64,000 nt of DNA, taken from assembly GCF_000786695.1 (NCBI RefSeq), contig NZ_CP009962.1:1426001-1490000 (forward strand). The letters run 5' to 3'. Both the position numbers and the translations under genes were made by a program. This document shows, piece after piece, positions 8,928 through 16,334 of the stretch (positions within the stretch are counted from its first letter, which is position 1; each line of letters opens with the position of its first letter). The notes below the pieces were generated by a model. That model searched no databases, was not told the DNA's origin, and saw only the letters and a program-made list of their open reading frames with translations. This DNA comes from Collimonas arenae. GTDB taxonomy: Bacteria; Pseudomonadota; Gammaproteobacteria; Burkholderiales; Burkholderiaceae_D.

Positions 8928-9251
8928 TCAGGCGCGCGCGCCCATGGCGATCACCGCCGCGCCTGAAAGCGCCAGCCCGGCTCCCAGCAGATCGCTCCAC
9001 CTTGGGGTGACGCCATCGACGCTCCACAGCCAGAAAATGGCAGTGGCGATGTAGACCGCGCCATAGGCGGCATACACGCGGCCGCTGGCGGCTGGATGCA
9101 AAGTCAGCAGCCAGACGAAGGCCAGCAGACTGGCTGCCGCCGGCAGTAGCAGCCAGACAGAGCCTTTGCCATTCAGCCACAGCATCGGCAAATAGCAGCC
9201 CAGCAGCTCGGCGATGGCGGTCAGGAGGAAGAGGGCAAAGGTTTTTGTCAT
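8928..9251 (-). CDS. ynfA: YnfA family (UPF0060) small membrane protein
   Basis: A 107-aa protein with four hydrophobic segments and the YnfA hallmarks [13 protein letters not shown] in helix 1, [12 protein letters not shown] in helix 3 and the C-terminal [12 protein letters not shown]. The ATG at 9251 is chosen over the longer frame from 9299 because family members begin close to MTKTFALF. YnfA proteins are related to the SMR transporter fold, and some confer resistance to dyes and antiseptics in enterics; the native role is unclear. It is convergent with the exchanger gene and separated by 14 bp. Confidence 0.9.
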   Translation of the reverse strand: MTKTFALFLLTAIAELLGCYLPMLWLNGKGSVWLLLPAAASLLAFVWLLTLHPAASGRVYAAYGAVYIATAIFWLWSVDGVTPRWSDLLGAGLALSGAAVIAMGARA

Positions 9252-9345
9252 ATCAAGGCAGCCAGGTCTGGTTGAAAAGGCGGCGGCGCCTGTAGCCATG
9301 GCTGAAAAAAATTATAATTGGCGGCATTGTCGCATTTCATCCGGC

Positions 9346-9400
9346 CTCAGGACGACCTGGCGCCGGATTCCATTTTATTTCAACCGGGGACGACCCCATT
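9346..9400 (+). promoter_or_regulatory. mini-ykkC (guanidine-II) riboswitch
   Basis: Two short hairpins with identical ACGA loops stand in tandem: CAGG-ACGA-CCTG at 9348-9359 and GGGG-ACGA-CCCC at 9386-9397, with 26 bases between them. This is exactly the architecture of the guanidine-II class, in which two ACGR loops kiss upon guanidinium binding. The second hairpin ends 16 bases before the sugE start, close to the GGAGG ribosome site, which suggests translational control. Identification is by motif and by the matching downstream gene. Confidence 0.93.
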
Positions 9401-9413
9401 TTCTGGAGGTCGC

Positions 9414-9734
9414 ATGGCCTGGATCATTCTCTTTCTTGCCGGTATCGCTGAAGTCATCTGGGCCGTCGGCCTGAAATACTCGGAAGGTTTTACCCGTACC
9501 TGGCCTTCGGTCATTACCTGCGTCGGCATGGCTATCAGCATCTGGCTGCTGGCGATTGCCATGCGTACTCTGCCGCTTGGCACCGCCTACGCGGTATGGA
9601 CCGGGATCGGCGCTGTAGGATCGTTCATCGCCGGTATCGTGTTGCTGGGCGAGGTGGCAAGCGTGGCGCGCATCGCCAGCGTCAGCTTGATTGTGCTTGG
9701 GTTGATCGGCTTGAAATTATCAACCGCAAGCTGA
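9414..9734 (+). CDS. sugE: SugE/Gdx guanidinium exporter (SMR family)
   Basis: A 106-aa, four-helix inner-membrane protein. Helix 1 has [20 protein letters not shown], in which the glutamate and the Trp-Ala-Val-Gly run are typical of the SugE/Gdx branch rather than EmrE. Helix 3 has [14 protein letters not shown]. Gdx proteins export guanidinium in exchange for protons. The ATG at 9414 has GGAGG upstream; the longer frame from 9318 would run through the riboswitch and is rejected. The mini-ykkC riboswitch immediately upstream independently supports guanidinium as the substrate. Confidence 0.95.
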   Translation: MAWIILFLAGIAEVIWAVGLKYSEGFTRTWPSVITCVGMAISIWLLAIAMRTLPLGTAYAVWTGIGAVGSFIAGIVLLGEVASVARIASVSLIVLGLIGLKLSTAS

Positions 9735-9743
9735 CGATGAAAT

Positions 9744-10064
9744 CTACGCCGAAGCGCCGACTTTGGTGGCCGCGGTGGCGGCGCTGGTTGCGAATCCGGC
9801 ATGGGTTTTCAGCGACTGGTAACGCAGGCAGGTGACGCGCAGGAACGATGCAAAGTTGCTGGCTTCGCCAAGGTGCGTGGTGACTTCATCGTGCAGCTTG
9901 GCGATCAGCTGATTGGTAGTCAGGTCGTTATCCGCAGCCAGCTCTGCCAGGGTTTGCCAGAACAGGTTTTCCAGCTTGATGGTGGTGATGACGCCCATGA
10001 TGCGCACCGAACGGGCGCGCGACTCATAAAGTATGGGGTCGGCTTGGGCGTAGATCTGGCACAT
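9744..10064 (-). CDS. Ribbon-helix-helix domain protein (RHH_4-like)
   Basis: A 106-aa protein. The segment at about residues 22-70 (RIMGVITTIKLENLFWQTLAELAADNDLTTNQLIAKLHDEV) looks like a ribbon-helix-helix fold with a beta-strand rich in Ile/Thr followed by two helices. LRVTCLRYQ near residue 78 is a conserved ending in this group. Such proteins are common single-domain proteins of proteobacteria, and DNA binding is assumed but mostly unproven. The Ala/Thr-rich tail is unremarkable. It is convergent with sugE, and no partner toxin gene is visible next to it, so a toxin-antitoxin role is not supported. Confidence 0.75.
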   Translation of the reverse strand: MCQIYAQADPILYESRARSVRIMGVITTIKLENLFWQTLAELAADNDLTTNQLIAKLHDEVTTHLGEASNFASFLRVTCLRYQSLKTHAGFATSAATAATKVGASA

Positions 10065-10147
10065 TGGATACCTCGCGGGTTGAATGCGGCCGGCTGGCTA
10101 CCGGCCGCATGCTATTACATCATAGTTGCAGCATGACGGTTCGATAC

Positions 10148-10729
10148 TTACAGTTCGATACGCGTGCCCAGCGCCGTCAGGAACAAGGCTAGCCATGCGG
10201 GATGGGCCGGCCATGCAGGCGCCGTCACCAGGTTGCCGTCACGGTGCGCAGCTGTCACATCGATTTCCGCGTACTTGCCGCCAGCCAGCCTGACTTCCGG
10301 TGCGCAGGCGGGATAGGCGGAACAGGTTTTCCCTTCCAGCACGCCAGCCGCCGCCAGCAATTGCGGACCGTGGCACACTGCTGCAATAGGCTTGTCGGCG
10401 GCATGGAATTGCTGGACGATCTCGATGACGCGCGGATTCAGGCGCAGGTATTCCGGCGCGCGGCCTCCGGGGATCAGCAAGCCGTCGTAATGGCCGACGT
10501 CGACATCGCTGAATGCCGCGTTCAAGGTGAAGTTGTGGCCGGGCTTTTCGCTATAGGTCTGGTCGCCTTCGAAGTCATGGATGGCGGTGCGGATCTGGGC
10601 GCCAGCCGCTTTGTCAGGGCATACCACGTCGACTTGATGGCCGACCATTTGTAGCGCCTGGAACGGCACCATCAATTCATAGTCTTCAACGTAGTCGCCA
10701 GCGAGAATCAGGATTTTCTTTGCGCTCAT
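10148..10729 (-). CDS. DJ-1/PfpI family protein
   Basis: A 193-aa protein of the class I glutamine amidotransferase-like superfamily. The nucleophile elbow AVCHGPQ (Cys near residue 119) and the upstream acidic residue in DYVEDYE fit the DJ-1/PfpI pattern. Members include glyoxalase III/deglycase-like proteins, chaperones and proteases, so the exact reaction cannot be told. The ATG at 10729 is chosen; the longer frame to 10942 runs through an intergenic inverted repeat and lacks family similarity. It is divergent from folE, with 327 bp between the starts. Confidence 0.85.
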   Translation of the reverse strand: MSAKKILILAGDYVEDYELMVPFQALQMVGHQVDVVCPDKAAGAQIRTAIHDFEGDQTYSEKPGHNFTLNAAFSDVDVGHYDGLLIPGGRAPEYLRLNPRVIEIVQQFHAADKPIAAVCHGPQLLAAAGVLEGKTCSAYPACAPEVRLAGGKYAEIDVTAAHRDGNLVTAPAWPAHPAWLALFLTALGTRIEL

Positions 10730-10828
10730 GATGGATCTTTCAGTGAAGTTACTGCAGGACAGAGGAGGCTGATATCGGGTTCCGTTACCGGGAGCCGTTA
10801 CTGAGAGAAGAGTATGGAACAGCGTGCT

Positions 10829-10862
10829 TTGCGCAGGTAATAACTGGCTATTACCTGCGCAA
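10829..10862. repeat. Perfect 14-bp inverted repeat in the DJ-1/folE intergenic region
   Basis: Arms TTGCGCAGGTAATA and TATTACCTGCGCAA are perfect complements with a 6-base spacer. The site lies 100 bp upstream of the DJ-1/PfpI start and about 195 bp upstream of folE. There is no T-tract, so a protein-binding operator or a structured leader is more likely than a terminator. A partly similar string, GTTGCGCTGCGCAA, follows within 25 bp. Confidence 0.55.
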
Positions 10863-10966
10863 CTTTCGATGTTGCGCTGCGCAATATCGGTTGTCTTGCA
10901 ATGATGCTGAAAAGCATTGGTTTGACGAATGCAATGCAGCATTGCAAGAGCTGAATTAAACTGTCG

Positions 10967-10990
10967 CCATTAACCCATTAACCCATTAAC
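10967..10990. repeat. Three perfect copies of an 8-bp repeat (CCATTAAC)
   Basis: CCATTAAC occurs three times head-to-tail at 10967-10974, 10975-10982 and 10983-10990, about 65 bp before the folE start. It could be slipped-strand variation or spacer change within a promoter region. No function is visible. Confidence 0.8.
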
Positions 10991-11056
10991 CGGTTTTATT
11001 CGCCCCTGGGTGAAGAAAGCTGGAAGTGAATATTTATTATTAAAAAAGGTACTCAG

Positions 11057-11683
11057 ATGGCCTCAACAGATTCATCATCAGCGGCGGCGTTGCCAGCCTT
11101 GTCCGAACGTCCTAGCAGAGCTGAAGCAGAGTCGGCGATTCGTACCTTGCTGCGCTGGGCCGGCGACGATCCTGACCGCGAAGGCTTGCTGGATACGCCG
11201 GCACGCGTAGCACGCGCCTACGAAGAGTTTTTTGCCGGCTACAGCAAGGATCCGGTGGAAATTCTTTCCACCACGTTTTCCGAAGTAGAAGGCTATGACG
11301 AGATGGTGGTGCTGACCAATATCCGTTTCGAAAGTCATTGCGAACATCACATGGCGCCGATTATCGGCAAGGCGCATGTGGCGTATCTGCCGGACCGGCG
11401 TGTGGTGGGTATTTCGAAACTGGCGCGCCTGGTCGATATCTATGCCAAGCGCTTGCAGATCCAGGAAAAAATGACGGTGCAGATCGCCGATACGTTGCAG
11501 CAGGTATTGCTGCCTAAGGGGGTTGCTGTCGTGATTGAAGCTTCACATGGCTGCATGACCACGCGTGGGATCCATAAGCCTGGCACCAGCCTGGTCACCA
11601 GCCGCATGCTGGGCGCGTTCCGCGATGATCCGTCGACGCGGCGTGAATTCATGAGCATTATCGGCCAGAAGCGCAGCGAATAA
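11057..11683 (+). CDS. folE: GTP cyclohydrolase I
   Basis: This enzyme converts GTP to 7,8-dihydroneopterin triphosphate, the first step of tetrahydrofolate and pterin synthesis. The protein is 208 aa, the normal length. Zinc ligands are Cys95 and His98 in SHCEHHMAP and Cys166 in SHGCMTTRG. The C-terminal [19 protein letters not shown] block is canonical. The first 20 residues are Ser/Ala-rich and variable between species. The ATG follows an A-rich region with only a weak ribosome site (AAAAAAGGTAC). The gene is monocistronic, with a dispersed palindromic element just downstream. Confidence 0.96.
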   Translation: MASTDSSSAAALPALSERPSRAEAESAIRTLLRWAGDDPDREGLLDTPARVARAYEEFFAGYSKDPVEILSTTFSEVEGYDEMVVLTNIRFESHCEHHMAPIIGKAHVAYLPDRRVVGISKLARLVDIYAKRLQIQEKMTVQIADTLQQVLLPKGVAVVIEASHGCMTTRGIHKPGTSLVTSRMLGAFRDDPSTRREFMSIIGQKRSE

Positions 11684-11703
11684 GCAGCGAATAAGTCTAG
11701 GGC

Positions 11704-11817
11704 AGGACTTACGCAAAACCGCCCTGACTGCGTTGCATTTCCTAGCTGTACATTCTAGCCGTACATTCGTACTGTTTTCGTCGATGCATCTTGCCTGGAC
11801 GATTTTGCGGAAGTCCT
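11704..11817. repeat. Dispersed palindromic element, copy 1 (MITE-like)
   Basis: A 114-bp element begins AGGACTTACGCAAAA and ends TTTTGCGGAAGTCCT, forming terminal inverted repeats. Its centre contains CCTAGCTGTACATTC and TTCGTCGATGCATCTTGCC. The same ends and centre recur at 20430-20530. This copy has an internal partial duplication (AGCTGTACATTCT followed by AGCCGTACATTCG) that accounts for most of its extra length. It has no coding capacity. It lies between folE and mdfA. Confidence 0.8.
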
Positions 11818-11872
11818 GTAGGTTTTTTGCAGATGCGCTGACGCCGCCACCGGCGCCGGCGCAGTACCGGTT

Positions 11873-13114
11873 TCAGATCAAGGTAGCATCCTGATCGGCA
11901 TGGCCGGTCACCCGGGCTTGCATGGCGCGCGCTACAACGCTGCGCGACAGATACCAATAAAGTGCGATCACAGCTGTCGAGAACAGCGCAAATCCCATCA
12001 TTCCGGCGTGCAAGTAAAACACCTTGTATAGCTCGATGCCGACACCGTACAAGGTCATGTTGATCATGCCCATAGTCGCCGCTACCGTCGCCTTGGAGAC
12101 GTTGCTTTCAGTCAGCGTGAAACGGATCATGACCGCTGCTGACAAGCCTTCGCCAAACGCAATGACGCTGATTGCTGCTACCAGGAAATATGGTTTGTCG
12201 AGGAAAGCCGCGCCCAGCAACATGATCGCAATCCCGGCAGCGATCGGATACAAGGCCAGCTTGATCGAGCTGCCCAGACGCCAGCGATCCACTTGCCGTG
12301 CCAGCACCAGATTACCGGCGATCAGGCAGCCGAACACCGGGATTTGCCAATAACCGTATTCAACCACGCTCAGATGGCCGTCGGCGACCAGAATCTCCGG
12401 CGACATGGCGATCCAGCCGATCAGTGGAATCGCCAGCAAAGGCATGCACATGCTGGCTTTGAGGAAGTGGCGGTTACCTACCACTGCGCGGTAATCGTGC
12501 CAGATCTGCACCAGTGGCAATTTCTCTTTGCGCTCCTTGACGGTTTCCGGCATGTGGCGGGCAAGGCCGATCAGGGAAATGGTAGCGATCGCAGCGATAA
12601 ACACAAACACCATGCGCCAAGGCAGTACTTCAATCATGAAGGCGCCCGCAACCGGTCCGATCAGCGGCGCGATCAAGGCGACGTTGGCCATCAGCGCCGT
12701 CACCCGGATCGCCGCTTTTTCTTCAAATGCTTCTTGCACCACGGCGTAGCCGACCGACGAGATAAAGCACAAGCCCACGCCTTGCAGCACGCGCAGGACG
12801 ATGAAGCTTTCTATGCTGCGGGAGAATAGCGTCGCCAGGCAAGCCAGGATAAAAAAGACAGTGCCGCCCAACATCACCGGGCGGCGGCCGATGCGGTCCG
12901 ACAGCGGTCCGAACAGCCATTGGAATATTGCGCCGCCGGCCAGGAAGGCGGTCATGGCGGACGCCATCCAGGCGGCGCTGGCGCCAAACTCCCGGGTCAC
13001 GGTCAGCATGCCCGGCTGGATCATGTCGTTGGCGATGTAGACCGAAAACTCAAACAGCACCAACGCCAGCGGGAACATCAGGGTATTGCGGGTAAGCGTA
13101 GAAATTTTTTGCAT
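11873..13114 (-). CDS. mdfA: MdfA/MdtM-type multidrug MFS transporter
   Basis: A 413-aa, 12-helix inner-membrane protein closely matching E. coli MdfA along its length. FEFSVYIANDMIQPGML in helix 1 contains the Glu and Asp (Glu26/Asp34 of MdfA) that couple protons to drug export. The loop 2-3 motif is GPLSDRIGRRPVMLGG, followed by the helix-4 Arg in RVLQGVGLCFISSVGYA and motif C-like ALMANVALIAPLIGP. MdfA exports cationic and neutral drugs and supports alkali tolerance. A LysR gene lies 160 bp upstream on the same strand and could control it. Confidence 0.9.
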   Translation of the reverse strand: MQKISTLTRNTLMFPLALVLFEFSVYIANDMIQPGMLTVTREFGASAAWMASAMTAFLAGGAIFQWLFGPLSDRIGRRPVMLGGTVFFILACLATLFSRSIESFIVLRVLQGVGLCFISSVGYAVVQEAFEEKAAIRVTALMANVALIAPLIGPVAGAFMIEVLPWRMVFVFIAAIATISLIGLARHMPETVKERKEKLPLVQIWHDYRAVVGNRHFLKASMCMPLLAIPLIGWIAMSPEILVADGHLSVVEYGYWQIPVFGCLIAGNLVLARQVDRWRLGSSIKLALYPIAAGIAIMLLGAAFLDKPYFLVAAISVIAFGEGLSAAVMIRFTLTESNVSKATVAATMGMINMTLYGVGIELYKVFYLHAGMMGFALFSTAVIALYWYLSRSVVARAMQARVTGHADQDATLI

Positions 13115-13274
13115 TTTTTGTTAAGCGGATAAAAACGGCGTACATCTGTGAGGCAAGCGAGAACGTATTGCGCAAAGCCGCGGCGGCTGGCTTGCTAAAT
13201 GCCGATGGAACGGCGACGGTGCAACACGCGAAGTGTCAGCGAACGAGGTTGTTGGGCAAAATTGCCTGAAGAAA

Positions 13275-14183
13275 TTATTTGACCGGTGTTTCCCAGTCAG
13301 GGCTTGTGCTGAATTCTTCGACCAGAAAATCAAGCATGGCGCGCAGGATGGCGGGCATTTGGCGGCGCGAAGCGTAGACGCCATAAATACACATTTCGCG
13401 CGGACGATATTCACTGAGCAGCGCGCGTAGTTTACCACTATGCAGCAATCCTGAGGCGGCGTGCACCGGTTGCAACGCAATCCCCGCTCCGCAGACTGCA
13501 GCTTCAAGCAATACCGACGATTCATTGGCGCTCATGTTGCCGCCCACCGGCACCGCTACCGGTGCACCGTCCTTCTCGAATTCCCACAGGCTTTTACCGA
13601 AGTAGGAATAGGTCAGGCAGTTATGCAAGGCCAGGTCTTCCGCGGTTTTCGGCGTGCCATGTTCCTCAAGGTAGACGGGTGCGGCCACTACCACCGAACG
13701 ACACACTGCCAGCTTGCGCGCGATCAGGTTGGGGTCCAGCGCATTGGTGATGCGGATCGCCAGGTCGATCCTTTCTTCGACCAGGTTGACGGTACGGTCC
13801 ACCATCAGCATGTCCACGGCAGTGCCCGGGTAGCGCTTCAGGAATTTTGTCAGCAACGGCGCCAGGCAGGTTTGTCCAAGCGACATGCTGCAAGTAAGGC
13901 GCAATGTTCCGTGCGGCGCATTCTCGGGGGCTGCTGCCGAGGACTGGATATCGCCGGCCATCTCCAGCATCTGGCGGCAACGCGGCAAGGTGTCGCTGCC
14001 GGCCGAGGTCAAGCTGAGCTTGCGCGTGGTGCGATGTAGCAGCCGCGCGCCGATCCATTCTTCCAGTTCCGCCAGATAGCGCGACACCATGGCGCGCGAC
14101 ATGTCCAGTTTGTCGGCGGCGGCGGTCAGGCTGCCTTGATCGGCGACCTCGACAAACACTTGCATTGCGATCAATCTATCCAT
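13275..14183 (-). CDS. LysR-family transcriptional regulator
   Basis: A 302-aa LysR regulator with an N-terminal winged HTH (GSLTAAADKLDMSRAMVSRYLAELE) and a LysR substrate-binding domain. The ATG at 14183 begins the standard MDRLIAMQVFVEVAD, whereas the longer frame from 14228 adds residues not seen in the family. It is divergent from the metallo-beta-lactamase-fold gene at 14312 and upstream of mdfA on the same strand, so either neighbour could be a target. Similarity to the PA2206/CrgA-like group is suggested by the N-terminus only. Confidence 0.9.
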   Translation of the reverse strand: MDRLIAMQVFVEVADQGSLTAAADKLDMSRAMVSRYLAELEEWIGARLLHRTTRKLSLTSAGSDTLPRCRQMLEMAGDIQSSAAAPENAPHGTLRLTCSMSLGQTCLAPLLTKFLKRYPGTAVDMLMVDRTVNLVEERIDLAIRITNALDPNLIARKLAVCRSVVVAAPVYLEEHGTPKTAEDLALHNCLTYSYFGKSLWEFEKDGAPVAVPVGGNMSANESSVLLEAAVCGAGIALQPVHAASGLLHSGKLRALLSEYRPREMCIYGVYASRRQMPAILRAMLDFLVEEFSTSPDWETPVK

Positions 14184-14311
14184 GGCTTCCCCAATGCATT
14201 TGATCGACGATTCGATCGATTTTTGCAACTAACTATGCACTATTATGGGGTTTTTTGCATCGTTTCAAGCAACTATAGTAGCGGTTCTTTCACTTCACTC
14301 TGGAGATTGCA

Positions 14312-15199
14312 ATGCTGAAACGCACTTTTATCCGTTCGCTACTGGCAACTACCGCTGGCCTGATGATCGCTGGCTCTGCCGCCGCCGCAGCGCCGCAGCC
14401 CTTGAAACTTGAAATCTACAATCCGGGCGCTAACGGTATTTTCCCTGTGTCTTCCGAGCTGATTACCGGCAATACCGACGCCATCGTTATCGATGCCCAG
14501 TTCGACCGCGCCAATGCAGAGCAATTGCTGAAGAAGGTACAAGACAGCGGCAAGAAACTGACCACTATCTACATCAGCCATGGCGATCCTGATTACTACT
14601 TTGGCCTGGAAGTGCTGAAGGCAGCCTATCCGGACGCCAAGGTCCTAGCGCCGGCGCCGGTGGTTGCCCATATCAAGGCCACCATGGAAGGCAAGCTGGC
14701 GTTCTGGGGTCCTAAACTAGGCGCAAACGCGCCCAAGCAACTGATCGTGCCGGAGCCGTTGGAGGGCAGCACCTTGACGCTGGAAGGCCGCAAGCTGGAA
14801 GTCATCGGCCTTGACGGCGCCAGCCCGGACCGTACTTTTGTCTGGATTCCTTCCCTGAAAGCCGTGGTCGGCGGCGTGCTGGTGGTTGGCAATGAACATG
14901 TCTGGACTGCCGATACCCAGACCCTGGCTTCGCGTCAGCAATGGATCAAGATGCTCGACAAGATCGCTGCCCTGCATCCGAAAGTCGTGGTGCCAGGCCA
15001 TTTCAGCGCTGGTGCGCCGCAAAACATCGAATCGGTGCGTTTCACCAAGGACTACCTGAAAACTTATGAAGCCGAAACCGGCAAGGCCAAGGATTCCGCG
15101 GCGCTGATCGACGCGATGAAAAAGCATTATCCGAATCTGGATGGCGTTTCTTCGCTGGAACTGGGCGCCAAGGTCAGCAAAGGTGAAATGAAATGGTAG
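14312..15199 (+). CDS. Exported metallo-beta-lactamase-fold protein (Vmh-like) with altered metal motif
   Basis: A 295-aa protein with a cleavable signal peptide (about residues 1-26, ending GSAAAAA), so probably periplasmic. The metallo-beta-lactamase fold is recognised from VIDAQF, IYISHGDPDYYFG, a GGVLVVGNEHVW block and VVPGHFS. The central motif reads H-G-D-P-D-Y where typical enzymes have H-x-H-x-D-H: the second and fourth ligands are Asp and Tyr. It may bind metal differently or have lost hydrolase activity. It overlaps the next gene by 7 bp, indicating co-translation. Confidence 0.82.
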   Translation: MLKRTFIRSLLATTAGLMIAGSAAAAAPQPLKLEIYNPGANGIFPVSSELITGNTDAIVIDAQFDRANAEQLLKKVQDSGKKLTTIYISHGDPDYYFGLEVLKAAYPDAKVLAPAPVVAHIKATMEGKLAFWGPKLGANAPKQLIVPEPLEGSTLTLEGRKLEVIGLDGASPDRTFVWIPSLKAVVGGVLVVGNEHVWTADTQTLASRQQWIKMLDKIAALHPKVVVPGHFSAGAPQNIESVRFTKDYLKTYEAETGKAKDSAALIDAMKKHYPNLDGVSSLELGAKVSKGEMKW

Positions 15200-15921
15200 A
15201 GAAACGGATGAAAGGCGACGGTTGCGACGACGCCAGTTGCTCGCTTCCCGGCGTTGCCGAAGGCGCAGATGTCGTGCCGCTGGCAGCAACTAGCGGTACG
15301 GTGCTGCACTACATCTACGATCCGCTATGCGGCTGGTGTTACGGCGCTGCACCGTTGCTGAAGGCGGCGCGGGAAATCGACGGCGTTGCCATCAAGTTGC
15401 ATGGCGGTGGCATGATGACCGGCAGCAGTCGCCGGCAAGTCAGCGCGCAATTGCGCGACTACGTGATGCAGCACGATCACCGGATTGCGGCGATGACCGG
15501 GCAGGTTTTTGGCGACGGCTACTTTAACGGTCTGTTGCTGGATACCACGGCGATATTCGATTCCGCGCCGCCGATTACCGCGATCCTGGCGGCTGAGGCA
15601 TTGGCGGGGCGGGCTTTGGAAATGCTGGATCGGATTCAGATTGCGCATTATGTGCAAGGCTTGCGAGTGGCTGATGTTGCGGTGTTGCGTGGTCTGGCGT
15701 CTGACGCAGGCCTTGATGCAACTGCGTTCGATGGCCGGTATGCAGAGCTCAGTGGGGCGGCTACTGCAGCCCATATCGCGGACAGCCGGGCGTTGTTGAA
15801 CCAGATGGGTGGCCAGGGTTTTCCTACTTTTGCGTTGCAGCGTGGTGGAAAAATGGAAGTGCTGGATGTCGGACATTTTCTTGGGCAGGCTGCGGCCTGG
15901 AAGGCGGTTTTGACAGGTTGA
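15193..15921 (+). CDS. DsbA-family (FrnE-like) thioredoxin-fold protein
   Basis: A 242-aa protein with the redox motif C46-G-W-C49 in YDPLCGWCYGAAPLL and a DsbA-type helical insertion. There is no clear signal peptide, so it is probably cytoplasmic like FrnE-type oxidoreductases. GQGFPTFAL near residue 210 supplies the cis-proline loop. The ATG at 15193 overlaps the stop of the metallo-beta-lactamase-fold gene, implying an operon. The first 30 residues have many Asp/Cys and vary in the family; the start could also lie a few codons downstream at MKGDG. Confidence 0.85.
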   Translation: MVEKRMKGDGCDDASCSLPGVAEGADVVPLAATSGTVLHYIYDPLCGWCYGAAPLLKAAREIDGVAIKLHGGGMMTGSSRRQVSAQLRDYVMQHDHRIAAMTGQVFGDGYFNGLLLDTTAIFDSAPPITAILAAEALAGRALEMLDRIQIAHYVQGLRVADVAVLRGLASDAGLDATAFDGRYAELSGAATAAHIADSRALLNQMGGQGFPTFALQRGGKMEVLDVGHFLGQAAAWKAVLTG

Positions 15922-15985
15922 TCGCGGCGCGCATTGATGTGTGTTCGAAATCGGCCCTGTGCATCAGGTCAAGTAGTGAAAAGAA

Positions 15986-16036
15986 GTCGGCGTCATTTTC
16001 GGTAGCTGCATTGCTGAAAATGACGCCGGCTTTTTT
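15986..16036 (+). terminator. Rho-independent terminator
   Basis: GTCGGCGTCATTTTC (15986-16000) pairs with GAAAATGACGCCGGC (16016-16030), with one G-T pair, and is followed by six T. It lies about 65 bp after the DsbA-family gene and closes that operon. Confidence 0.88.
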
Positions 16037-16334
16037 ATTGGTAAAAGAGATAACCAAGCTAGGTAAAAAAATCAAAATTAACATTCAATTGCCAAGTTGC
16101 ATCTATTTATTGATAACTACTTGCTATTTTTGGCTAAAGATGACGATCTTGCATACTGTTTTTTTGTAACGACTGCTCATTTTTTTAGCATTTAATGCCA
16201 GCCTTGCATTGTATCGACGTTGCGCCGCCGGTATTGTGCAAACACTTTTTGATCAAGTAATTTGGCGCAAAACACTGAGAGTACGGCTGTTTTCATACTG
16301 TGTTTGCCGTAAGTTAATACCTCGAGTGAAATCC

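Noticed and set aside
8059..9180. 373-codon minus-strand frame across the cation exchanger and ynfA
   Set aside because: Low-complexity Gln/His/Arg-rich translation antisense to two well-supported genes.
9744..10064. Possible antitoxin of a toxin-antitoxin pair
   Set aside because: The ribbon-helix-helix fold fits, but no small toxin gene is adjacent on either side.
10730..10942. N-terminal extension of the DJ-1/PfpI frame
   Set aside because: Runs through the palindrome-bearing intergenic region and has no family similarity; [12 protein letters not shown] at 10729 is the normal start.
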